From Desulfarculus sp. (GTDB lineage: Bacteria; Desulfobacterota; Desulfarculia; Desulfarculales; Desulfarculaceae): a DNA stretch of 5,492 bases. The DNA is taken from positions 1-5,492 of the forward strand of contig JAIUYB010000191.1 in the NCBI GenBank assembly GCA_020216625.1, written 5' to 3'. Positions within the stretch are counted from its first letter, which is position 1, and every line of letters begins with the position of its first letter. Below are positions 1-4,823 of this stretch, piece after piece. A model generated the notes under the pieces. That model was given only the letters and a program-made list of their open reading frames with translations. It ran no database searches and had not been told where the DNA came from. The translations under genes were made by a program, and so were the position numbers.

Positions 1-704
1 AGGGCCCCGGCCAGGGCCTCCAGGGCCGGACCAGCCTCGGGGTTGGCCAGGGCCAGGCCGGCGTAGAGCCCGGCCGGCTGGCGGCACTGGCGGACCAGGA
101 GATCCCAGATCTGGTTGAACCAGGCCCCGGCCAGGGGCAGGTCGGCGGGGTTGAAGCCCTGGTCGCGCAGGGCCGCACCCATCCCGAAGAGCAGCATCTG
201 GCGCAGGCTCTGCACCAGGGCCATCAGCTCGTCGTGGCGTTGGGGCTTGATGAAAGTCAGCCGGGCGCCCTGGCCGGCCAGCCAGGCCAGGAGCCAATCG
301 GCCCAAGGCCCGGGGCGTCCGGGGCAGGCGAACACGGTCTGGCCGGCCAGGGATTCGGCTCCGGGGCCAAAGAGCGGATGCAGGCCCAGGACCTGGCCCG
401 GGGCGGCGGCCAGCATCTGCTCCAGGGGCGCGGATTTAAGCGAGCACAGGTCGGCGATCAGCCCGTCGGCCGGGGCGTGGGGGGCGACGGCCCGGAGCGC
501 GGAGTCCAGGGCCGCCACCGGCACCGCCAGGATAATCACCGGGCATCGGGCCAGGTCCGCGCCCCTTAGGGGGCCGTCGGCGAGGTCGGCGATGACCACC
601 GGACAGCCGGAGGCGGCCAGGCGGCTGGCGAACCAGGCGCCCATCCGCCCCCGGCCGCCGACCACGCCCACCCGGGGCGGTCCAAAGCCGTCCTCCGCGG
701 ACAT
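1..704 (-). CDS. tyrA: Prephenate dehydrogenase TyrA (3' end outside window)
   Basis: Oxidatively decarboxylates prephenate to 4-hydroxyphenylpyruvate with NAD(P)+, the committed tyrosine step, in the cytoplasm. Hand translation gives 234 uninterrupted residues running off the left edge. An N-terminal Rossmann fold carries the dinucleotide loop GGRGRMG (residues 16-22). DLCSLKS follows at 85-91, then the family hallmark GLHPLFGP at 107-114, whose His is the expected catalytic residue, and RHDELMALVQSL at 156-167. The ATG at 704 is chosen because GAGG (711-714), overlapping the pheA stop, sits 6 nt upstream; the gap to pheA is 9 nt, so the two are probably translationally coupled. It is the third gene of the aroF-pheA-tyrA unit behind the aromatic attenuator. 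One oddity is Gln169, where E. coli and Aquifex TyrA have a His (see findings). The C-terminus, and any fused or regulatory domain, cannot be seen. The family call is secure; cofactor and exact substrate (prephenate or arogenate) are not. Confidence 0.93.
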   Translation of the reverse strand, partial: MSAEDGFGPPRVGVVGGRGRMGAWFASRLAASGCPVVIADLADGPLRGADLARCPVIILAVPVAALDSALRAVAPHAPADGLIADLCSLKSAPLEQMLAAAPGQVLGLHPLFGPGAESLAGQTVFACPGRPGPWADWLLAWLAGQGARLTFIKPQRHDELMALVQSLRQMLLFGMGAALRDQGFNPADLPLAGAWFNQIWDLLVRQCRQPAGLYAGLALANPEAGPALEALAGA

Positions 705-713
705 GGCGGGCCT

Positions 714-1856
714 CTACACGGCCAGGCCGGGATCGCCGGCCGGGTAGGAGCCCAGCACCCGCACCCGGGGCACCTCGGCGGTCAGCGCCGCCAGGGCCGA
801 ACGCAGGGGCTCCTCGTCCATGTGCCCCTGGCAATCCAGGAAGAAGGCGTATTCCCAGGCCCGGTCCTTGGCTGGCCGGCTCTCGATGCGGGTCATGTTG
901 ATGCCCCGCTCGGCGAAATGGGCCAGCGACTTGTAGAGCGAGCCCGGCTGGTGGGCGGCCAGGTAGAGGATGGAGGTCTTGTCCTCGCCGGTGGGGGGGC
1001 AGCCCTGGCGGCCCAGCACGAAGAAGCGGGTCATGTTGTGGGGGTTGTCCTGGATGTCGGCGGCCAGGATGGGCTGGCCATAGTGCCGCGCGGTCAGCTC
1101 GCCGCCCACCGCCGCCACGCCGTCCTCCTGGCCGGCCAGCTTGGCCGCCGCCGCGGTGCTGCTGGTCTCCACCAGGGCGGCCTGGGGCAGGTTGCGCCGC
1201 AGCCAGGCCCGGCACTGGTTGAGGGCCTGGGGGTGGGAGTAGACCGTCCGGACCTTCTCCGGCGCGTCCTCGCGGCTGATCAGCATCTGCCGCACCCGGG
1301 AGTAGATCTCGCCGCAGACCTGGAGGTCGCTTTGCAGGAACTGGTCCAGGGTCACGCTGACCCCGCCCTCGCTGGAGTTCTCCACCGGCACCACCCCCAC
1401 CTGGGCGTGACCCCGGCTCACCTCCTCGAAGACGTCGACGATGGTGGCCAGCGGCGCGAAGTCGCAGGAGCTGCCAAAGTGGCTCAGGGCGGCCTGATGG
1501 CTGAAGGTGGCCTCGGGTCCCAGGAAGGCCACCCGCAAGGGCCGCTGCACCGCCCGGCAGGCGCTGACGATCTCGCCGAAGATCTGCTTGAGGCCCAGAT
1601 CGGAGATGGGCCCGCGATTCAGCTCCAGCAGGCGGCGCATCAGCTCGCTCTCGCGGCCGGGGTTGAACTCCGGCAGGCCGCCGGCCTGCTTGCAGCGGCC
1701 GATGGCCAGGGCGTGCAAGGCCCGCTGATTGACCAAGTCCATGATCTGGCGGTCGATCTGGTCGATGTACTCCCTCTGTTGCAAAATCTCCTGCTCCTGC
1801 ACGCTGCTGACTCCATGAAGGACGTAAAGTTCCTGGCTGGCAACCTGGGGCTGCAT
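714..1856 (-). CDS. pheA: Bifunctional chorismate mutase / prephenate dehydratase (P-protein)
   Basis: Converts chorismate to prephenate and then to phenylpyruvate, the committed phenylalanine route. The 380 residues read as three domains. An AroQ-type helical chorismate mutase (about 21-105) has the expected basic and acidic residues Arg28, Arg45, Lys56, Arg68 and Glu69. A prephenate dehydratase domain (about 107-282) has FLGPEATFSH (111-120), ENSSEGGV (159-166) and the catalytic NMTRFF motif (274-279). A C-terminal ACT domain (about 292-372) carries GSLYKSL (305-311) and ESRP (325-328), the Phe-binding signature; GSL replaces the commoner GAL. Phe feedback inhibition is therefore likely. 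The ATG at 1856 has GGAGG (1863-1867) 6 nt upstream. It adds about 20 residues before the mutase helix, so a slightly later start cannot be excluded. It lies 36 nt after aroF and 9 nt before tyrA with no terminator visible, so it belongs to the same attenuator-controlled transcript. Stop is TAG. Confidence 0.97.
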   Translation of the reverse strand: MQPQVASQELYVLHGVSSVQEQEILQQREYIDQIDRQIMDLVNQRALHALAIGRCKQAGGLPEFNPGRESELMRRLLELNRGPISDLGLKQIFGEIVSACRAVQRPLRVAFLGPEATFSHQAALSHFGSSCDFAPLATIVDVFEEVSRGHAQVGVVPVENSSEGGVSVTLDQFLQSDLQVCGEIYSRVRQMLISREDAPEKVRTVYSHPQALNQCRAWLRRNLPQAALVETSSTAAAAKLAGQEDGVAAVGGELTARHYGQPILAADIQDNPHNMTRFFVLGRQGCPPTGEDKTSILYLAAHQPGSLYKSLAHFAERGINMTRIESRPAKDRAWEYAFFLDCQGHMDEEPLRSALAALTAEVPRVRVLGSYPAGDPGLAV

Positions 1857-1892
1857 GGCGCTCCTCCCCCCGGACGCTGAATCAATACCCGG

Positions 1893-2789
1893 CTACAAGG
1901 CCCGATGCAAGGACGGACCCATCACCACCAGCTCGTCCATCATGTGGGCGAAGTCGCTGGGGCACAGGGACTGATCTCCATCGCACAAGGCCGACTCGGG
2001 CGAGCAGTGCACCTCCACCATCACCCCGTCGGCCCCCACCGCCATCGCCGCCCGGGCCAGGGGCGCCACGAAGCGCCGCGCGCCCACCGCGTGGCTGGGG
2101 TCCACGATCACCGGCAGGTGGGTGCGCTCCTTGAGCACGCAGACCGCCGAGAGGTCCAGGGTGTTGCGGGTGGCGGTCTCGAAAGTGCGGATGCCGCGCT
2201 CGCACAGAACCACCTGGGGGTTGCCGGCGGCCAGGATGTACTCGGCGCTCATCAGGAACTCGTCGATGGTGGTCATCAGGCCGCGCTTGAGCAGAATGGG
2301 CTGGTTTACCCGGCCCAGCTTTTTCAACAGCGAGAAGTTCTGCACGTTGCGGGCGCCGATCTGGATCATGTCGGCGTAGGCCGCCACCACCGCCAGGTCC
2401 TCGCTGTCCATCACCTCGGTCACCACCGGCAGGCCGGTGACCTCCCGGGCCAGGGCCAGCAGGGTCAGGCCGTCCTCGCCCATGCCCTGAAAGCTGTAGG
2501 GGCTGGTGCGCGGCTTGAAGGCCCCGCCGCGCAGGATGGTGGCCCCGCTGTCCTTCACCGCCCGGGCGGTGGCGATCATCTGCTCCGGGCTCTCCACCGA
2601 GCAGGGCCCGGCGATGACCACGAAGCGCGGCCCGCCCAGGGCCACCGGCCCCACCTGGACCACGGTGTCGGTGGCCTTGGCCTGGCGGCTGACCAGATTG
2701 TGTTTGGGTTTGGACGGGATCACGACCGGGGCCTCGATCCCGGCCATGACCGCTCCCATGCTCCTCGTTTCCATGCCCGCGCTCATCAT
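1893..2789 (-). CDS. aroF: 3-deoxy-7-phosphoheptulonate (DAHP) synthase, class I-beta
   Basis: Condenses phosphoenolpyruvate with erythrose 4-phosphate, the entry step of the shikimate pathway. The 298 residues form one (beta/alpha)8 barrel with AGPCSVES (60-67), the [11 protein letters not shown] segment (92-102), IGARNVQNF (144-152), LLKRG (166-170), CERGIRTF (196-203), VDPSHAVG (229-236) and [16 protein letters not shown] (259-274). Predicted metal ligands are Cys63, His233, Glu259 and Asp270. Their spacing matches, with a constant offset of 39, the Thermotoga maritima ligands as I recall them (Cys102, His272, Glu298, Asp309). That offset implies most of the N-terminal ferredoxin-like regulatory domain is missing. 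The ATG at 2789 is chosen because GGAGG (2796-2800) lies 6 nt upstream; the next codon is also ATG, and ATG 2747 with GGGAG upstream is a weaker alternative. An in-frame extension to 2927 is rejected because it would cross the attenuator terminator. It is the first structural gene behind the Phe/Tyr leader and ends with TAG, 36 nt before pheA. Confidence 0.96.
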   Translation of the reverse strand: MMSAGMETRSMGAVMAGIEAPVVIPSKPKHNLVSRQAKATDTVVQVGPVALGGPRFVVIAGPCSVESPEQMIATARAVKDSGATILRGGAFKPRTSPYSFQGMGEDGLTLLALAREVTGLPVVTEVMDSEDLAVVAAYADMIQIGARNVQNFSLLKKLGRVNQPILLKRGLMTTIDEFLMSAEYILAAGNPQVVLCERGIRTFETATRNTLDLSAVCVLKERTHLPVIVDPSHAVGARRFVAPLARAAMAVGADGVMVEVHCSPESALCDGDQSLCPSDFAHMMDELVVMGPSLHRAL

Positions 2790-2813
2790 CCTAATCCTCC
2801 GATCGTTGCTTTG

Positions 2814-2831
2814 GCCCCGCCTGGTCGGGGC
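2814..2831 (-). other. Small hairpin upstream of the aroF ribosome binding site
   Basis: In the minus-strand RNA, GCCCCG (2831-2826) pairs with CGGGGC (2819-2814) around a 6-nt loop. Flanking GAUCG (2835-2831) and CGAUC (2805-2801) are also complementary and could form an alternative longer closure ending just before the GGAGG of aroF. No U tract follows, so it is not a terminator. It may affect ribosome access to aroF, or it may be incidental in GC-rich sequence. Confidence 0.35.
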
Positions 2832-2845
2832 GATCATCGTGCCAC

Positions 2846-2884
2846 AAAAAACCGGGGAGCCTGGGTGGTCTCCCATGCTCCCCG
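2846..2884 (-). terminator. Intrinsic terminator of the Phe/Tyr attenuator
   Basis: In the minus-strand transcript CGGGGAGC (2884-2877) pairs with GCUCCCCG (2860-2853). After a one-by-one mismatch the stem continues for 4 bp (UGGG 2875-2872 with CCCA 2865-2862) and closes on a 6-nt loop. The 3' arm is followed by G and then six U (2851-2846). It lies 57 nt before the aroF start codon and after the leader ORF, where an attenuator terminator should be. Its 5' arm can also pair with an upstream segment (2895-2904 and 2890-2894), so the terminator is conditional. Confidence 0.92.
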
Positions 2885-2904
2885 AAAAGAGGAAGGGCCA
2901 TGGG
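2872..2904 (-). promoter_or_regulatory. Candidate antiterminator hairpin (segments 3:4)
   Basis: In the RNA, CCCAUG (2904-2899) pairs perfectly with CAUGGG (2877-2872). After a 3-nt bulge (2898-2896), CUUCCU (2895-2890) pairs with GGGGAG (2883-2878) including two G-U pairs, with a 6-nt loop. This uses the whole 5' arm of the terminator, so the two structures exclude each other. It is thermodynamically weaker on paper than the terminator stem, so its role as antiterminator is an inference from competing pairings and gene order. Confidence 0.55.
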
Positions 2905-2934
2905 CAGCCCGTTTGCCGTCTGCCCATGGCCCTT
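2893..2934 (-). promoter_or_regulatory. 15-bp perfect stem in the leader RNA (segments 2:3)
   Basis: AAGGGCCAUGGGCAG (2934-2920) is the exact reverse complement of CUGCCCAUGGCCCUU (2907-2893), with a 12-nt loop. Only CCUCUUUUC follows, so it is not itself a good terminator. Segment 2 overlaps the partner of a leader-ORF segment (2915-2930) and segment 3 overlaps the antiterminator arm (2889-2904). The stem therefore sits in the middle of a switch. When it forms, segment 3 is occupied and the downstream terminator is free to fold. Confidence 0.85.
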
Positions 2935-2989
2935 GGTTTGGTTTAGTTAGCTCTGGCTCCTAGACCTCCCCTGCCACCGGGCAGACGGC
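2915..2989 (-). promoter_or_regulatory. Leader-ORF segment pairing with downstream leader (segments 1:2)
   Basis: GCCGUCUGCCC (2989-2979), inside the leader ORF just after the aromatic codons, is the perfect 11-nt reverse complement of GGGCAGACGGC (2925-2915). The helix extends by a G-U pair, one bulged base and UGGC (2976-2973) with GCCA (2930-2927), about 16 bp in all. It shares segment 2 with the 15-bp stem 2893-2934, so the two cannot coexist. Whether segment 1 is free depends on where the ribosome is on the leader ORF, which is the core of leader-peptide attenuation. Confidence 0.82.
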
Positions 2990-3079
2990 GGTAAAATAAT
3001 AAAAGCTAAAATAGAAAAAGGAGCCGCCGGGGATGCCGATCCCCCGCCGCGCACTCTCTTTCTGATTAGCTCCGCCCAT
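2960..3079 (-). CDS. Phe/Tyr-rich attenuator leader peptide (39 aa)
   Basis: A short ORF whose role is to be translated, not to yield a functional protein. Residues 21-29 read FFYFSFYYF (codons at 3019-2993): five Phe, three Tyr and one Ser. It opens MGGANQKESARRG and ends PVAGEV, then TAG. The ATG at 3079 is chosen because AAGGA (3087-3091) lies 7 nt upstream and the promoter just before it fits; the longer in-frame TTG start at 3142 coincides with the -35 box and cannot be transcribed. Four of five Phe codons are TTT and all three Tyr codons are TAT, unlike the TTC/TAC-rich structural genes. It lies directly upstream of competing RNA helices and a terminator before aroF-pheA-tyrA. By analogy with pheL and other proteobacterial leader peptides, scarcity of charged tRNA-Phe or tRNA-Tyr would stall the ribosome here and allow transcription to continue. 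I do not recognise this specific peptide. It contains no Trp codon. Confidence 0.9.
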   Translation of the reverse strand: MGGANQKESARRGIGIPGGSFFYFSFYYFTAVCPVAGEV

Positions 3080-3086
3080 TTGGTCT

Positions 3087-3091
3087 TCCTT
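3087..3091 (-). promoter_or_regulatory. Shine-Dalgarno site of the leader ORF
   Basis: AAGGA lies 7 nt upstream of the ATG at 3079 in the minus-strand RNA. It fixes the leader start at this ATG, giving a 39-residue peptide with the aromatic run at residues 21-29. Confidence 0.8.
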
Positions 3092-3113
3092 GGAGTCAGT
3101 TCTATGGTTCCAA

Positions 3114-3142
3114 ACTAAACACCGGCTCCCGGGATTTGTCAA
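3114..3142 (-). promoter_or_regulatory. Sigma70-type promoter of the leader-aroF-pheA-tyrA unit
   Basis: A perfect -35 box TTGACA (3142-3137) is separated by 17 nt from TTTAGT (3119-3114), which matches TATAAT at four of six positions. Transcription would start near 3107, leaving about 28 nt before the leader ATG. The promoter begins 18 nt after the aroQ stop codon and no terminator lies between them, so read-through from aroB-aroC-aroQ is also possible and would likewise pass through the attenuator. Confidence 0.8.
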
Positions 3143-3160
3143 GCGGTTTTCTCGCGGGGT

Positions 3161-3631
3161 CTAGATCCGCTGACCCTCCGCCACCACCGGGCCGGGGCCG
3201 CCCTCGGTCCGGCGCGCGAACCACAACAGGGCCAAGGCATAGGATTGCCAGCCGAAACCGCTGATGCAGCCCGCGCAGACCCCGGACAAATACGACACAT
3301 GGCGAAAAGGCTCGCGCGCGGCCGGATTGCTCAGATGGACCTCCACCACCGGGGTCGCGATGCCCGCCACCGCGTCGCGCAGGGCGATGCTGGTGTGGGT
3401 GTAGGCCCCGGCGTTGAGCACCACGCCCTGGCACTCGCGCCCGGCCCGCTGCACCAGGTCCACCAGCTCGCCCTCGTGGTTGGATTGCCGGCACTCCACC
3501 TCCAGGCCCAGCCCCGCGCCCAGTCCGCGCAGATGGTCCTCGATCCAGGCCAGGGTCTGGTGGCCGTAGACCCCCGGTTCGCGCTGGCCCAAAAGGTTCA
3601 GATTGGGCCCGTTGATGACCATGATCCGCAT
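3161..3631 (-). CDS. aroQ: 3-Dehydroquinate dehydratase, type II
   Basis: Dehydrates 3-dehydroquinate to 3-dehydroshikimate, the third shikimate-pathway step; type II enzymes are small dodecamers using a Tyr/His mechanism. The 156 residues hold all family motifs: INGPNLNLLGQREP (6-19), the lid Arg17 and catalytic Tyr22, QSNHEGELVD (49-58), NAGAYTHTSIALRDA (73-87), EVHLSN (97-102) with catalytic His99, REPFRHVSYLS (106-116) and GFGWQSYALAL (125-135). The length is slightly above the usual 140-150 because of a short polar C-terminal tail. The ATG at 3631 gives the canonical MRIMVINGPN start; the only ribosome site nearby is a modest GGGGA 6 nt upstream. It follows aroC by 58 nt with no terminator seen and is probably co-transcribed with it. 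The promoter for the attenuated unit begins immediately after its TAG stop. Confidence 0.97.
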   Translation of the reverse strand: MRIMVINGPNLNLLGQREPGVYGHQTLAWIEDHLRGLGAGLGLEVECRQSNHEGELVDLVQRAGRECQGVVLNAGAYTHTSIALRDAVAGIATPVVEVHLSNPAAREPFRHVSYLSGVCAGCISGFGWQSYALALLWFARRTEGGPGPVVAEGQRI

Positions 3632-3689
3632 GGCTATTCCCCGCCTTCATGATTGGAGCGCTGGCTGTCGAACTCGGCGCCTGGTCCGC

Positions 3690-4763
3690 CTAGTCCAGGT
3701 TCAGGGGCTCGCCCCCGACCAAGGCCCGCTGGGCCAGCCAGGCGTCGGCCAGCACCAGAAGCGTCATGGCCTCGGCCACCGGGGCCACCCGGGGGCAGAG
3801 GCAGGGGTCGTGCCGGCCCTTGACCGTGATCTCGCGCGGACGGCCCCAGAGGTCCTGGCTTTGTTGCGTCCGGGAAATGCTGGGGGTGGGCTTCACCGCC
3901 AGGCGGGCCACGATCTCCTGGCCGGTGCTGATGCCGCCCAGGACGCCGCCGGCGTGGTTGCTGACAAAGCCCTCGCCGTCCATCTGGTCGTTGTTCTGGC
4001 TGCCCCGGCGGTCGGCCACCGCGAAGCCGGCCCCGATCTCCACCCCCTTGACCCCACCGATGGACATCAAGGCCCCGGCCAGGGCGGCGTCCAGCTTGGC
4101 GAAGACCGGGTCGCCCAGACCGGCCGGAACCCCGGAGGCGACCACCTCCACCACCCCGCCCAGGCTGTCGCCCTCGGCCATGGCCGCCTGCACCGCCTGG
4201 GCCATGGCCGAAGCCGCCGCCGGATCGGCGCAGCGCAGGGGATCGTTCCGGGCGAACTCCGGGTCCACCCTGGCCGCCCGGGCCGGCCCCACCTGCACCG
4301 TGTAGGCCGTCACCGCCACCCCCACCCGGGCCAAAAGCGCCCGGCAGACCGCCCCGGCCGCCACCCGGGCCAGGGTCTCCCGCCCGGAGGAGCGCCCCCC
4401 GCCGGGCTGGGGCGGCAGGCCGTATTTCTGGTAATAGCCATAGTCCGCGTGCCCGGGCCGGAAGACCTCGGCCAAGTTGGTGTAGTCACCGGAGCGGGCG
4501 TCGCGGTTATGCACCATCAGGGCGATGGGCGAGCCCAGGGTGCGCCCCCCGGCCACCCCGGAGAGGATCTGCACCGCGTCCGGCTCCTGGCGTGGGCTGC
4601 TGAACGGACCCTGCCCCGGCCGCCGCCGGTCCAGGTCGGCCTGGATCGCCGCCGCCTCCAGGCGCAGGCCCGCCGGCACCCCCTCCACCACCACGCCCAC
4701 CGCCACCCCGTGGCTCTCGCCAAAGGTGGTGGCCCGCAAATATCTGCCGAAGCTGCTGCTCAT
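3690..4763 (-). CDS. aroC: Chorismate synthase
   Basis: Converts 5-enolpyruvylshikimate 3-phosphate to chorismate, the last common step, using reduced FMN. The 357-residue length is typical. Signatures in order are TFGESHG (13-19, His18), the RPGHADYGYYQKYG region (102-115, His105), GGGRSSGRETLARVAAGA (121-138), SNHAGGVLGGISTGQEI (268-284) and RHDPCLCPRVAPVAEAM (317-333). The key active-site His and Arg residues expected for the family are present. The ATG at 4763 is required by the standard N-terminus MSSSFGRYLRATTFGESHG. There is no Shine-Dalgarno at normal distance: the 15 nt before the ATG (GCGAAAACUCUU and flanks) are not purine-rich in the right way. A perfect AGGAGG lies further upstream at the aroB stop, with a stable hairpin between (see 4773-4814). 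It lies 58 nt after aroB and 58 nt before aroQ. Stop is TAG. Confidence 0.98.
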   Translation of the reverse strand: MSSSFGRYLRATTFGESHGVAVGVVVEGVPAGLRLEAAAIQADLDRRRPGQGPFSSPRQEPDAVQILSGVAGGRTLGSPIALMVHNRDARSGDYTNLAEVFRPGHADYGYYQKYGLPPQPGGGRSSGRETLARVAAGAVCRALLARVGVAVTAYTVQVGPARAARVDPEFARNDPLRCADPAAASAMAQAVQAAMAEGDSLGGVVEVVASGVPAGLGDPVFAKLDAALAGALMSIGGVKGVEIGAGFAVADRRGSQNNDQMDGEGFVSNHAGGVLGGISTGQEIVARLAVKPTPSISRTQQSQDLWGRPREITVKGRHDPCLCPRVAPVAEAMTLLVLADAWLAQRALVGGEPLNLD

Positions 4764-4772
4764 AAGAGTTTT

Positions 4773-4814
4773 CGCGGGGGAATCCTTTTGGGGCCCCCAA
4801 AGGGCTCCCCCGCA
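4773..4814 (-). other. Stable intercistronic hairpin between aroB and aroC
   Basis: In the RNA, UGCGGGGGAG (4814-4805) pairs with UUCCCCCGCG (4782-4773): eight Watson-Crick pairs plus A-U and G-U ends. After a one-by-one mismatch, CCUUU (4803-4799) pairs with AAAGG (4788-4784), then a bulged A and two G-C pairs close a 5-nt loop. No U tract follows on either strand, so it is not an intrinsic terminator. It separates AGGAGG (4823-4818) from the aroC ATG, and folding would cut their distance from 54 to about 12 nt. It might alternatively stabilise or mark a processing point of the mRNA. Confidence 0.75.
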
Positions 4815-4817
4815 CCC

Positions 4818-4823
4818 CCTCCT
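4818..4823 (-). promoter_or_regulatory. Perfect AGGAGG overlapping the aroB stop codon
   Basis: The aroB stop reads TAGGAGG, so the Shine-Dalgarno consensus overlaps the terminator codon. The nearest start-like codon is a GTG at 4815 only 2 nt away, out of frame with aroC and opening a 102-codon shadow frame, so it is unlikely to be used. The site most plausibly serves aroC at 4763 across the intervening hairpin. Confidence 0.5.

Larger units (their letters stand above)
2846..3108 (-). promoter_or_regulatory. Aromatic amino-acid attenuator leader RNA (whole element)
   Basis: This is the transcribed leader from the estimated transcription start near 3107 to the U tract. It contains the leader ORF, six pairable segments and the terminator. 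Segment 0 (CGGCGG, 3029-3024) can pair with CCGCCG (2991-2986), looping out the aromatic codons when no ribosome is present. Then come 1:2, 2:3, 3:4 and the terminator 4:5. The set 0:1 + 2:3 + 4:5 predicts termination, and the set 1:2 + 3:4 predicts read-through. A local hairpin GGGGAU-CGGC-AUCCCC (3044-3029) just precedes the aromatic codons. The pairings are read directly from the sequence; which set forms under which condition is inferred. Confidence 0.85.

Noticed and set aside
115..747. 210-codon plus-strand frame at the left end
   Set aside because: The minus strand here encodes TyrA with clear Rossmann and HPLFGP motifs; the plus frame has no recognisable feature.
2790..2927. N-terminal extension of aroF to an ATG at 2927
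   Set aside because: It would place coding sequence across the terminator and 15-bp stem, adds residues with no family match and lacks the GGAGG found before 2789.
2893..2934. The 15-bp stem as a second intrinsic terminator
   Set aside because: It is followed by CCUCUUUUC and not by a U tract, and both arms take part in alternative pairings, so a switch element fits better.
822..2963. Two 352-codon plus-strand frames opposite pheA and aroF
   Set aside because: Both mirror well-supported minus-strand genes and show the same low-complexity composition; the second also crosses the attenuator.
3080..3142. Longer version of the leader ORF starting at TTG 3142
   Set aside because: That TTG is part of the -35 box TTGACA, upstream of the expected transcription start, and has no ribosome site.
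2790..3160. T-box or metabolite riboswitch in the aroQ-aroF gap
   Set aside because: The gap contains a translated-looking ORF with a run of codons for the end products and simple alternating stems; I saw no T-box specifier architecture or known aptamer motif.
4773..4814. The aroB-aroC hairpin as a terminator
   Set aside because: No U tract on either strand, and the two genes belong to the same pathway and orientation.
4507..4815. 102-codon frame starting with GTG 4815 after AGGAGG
   Set aside because: Only 2 nt separate the AGGAGG and the GTG, the frame runs out of phase through aroC and its product is low-complexity Gly/Arg-rich.
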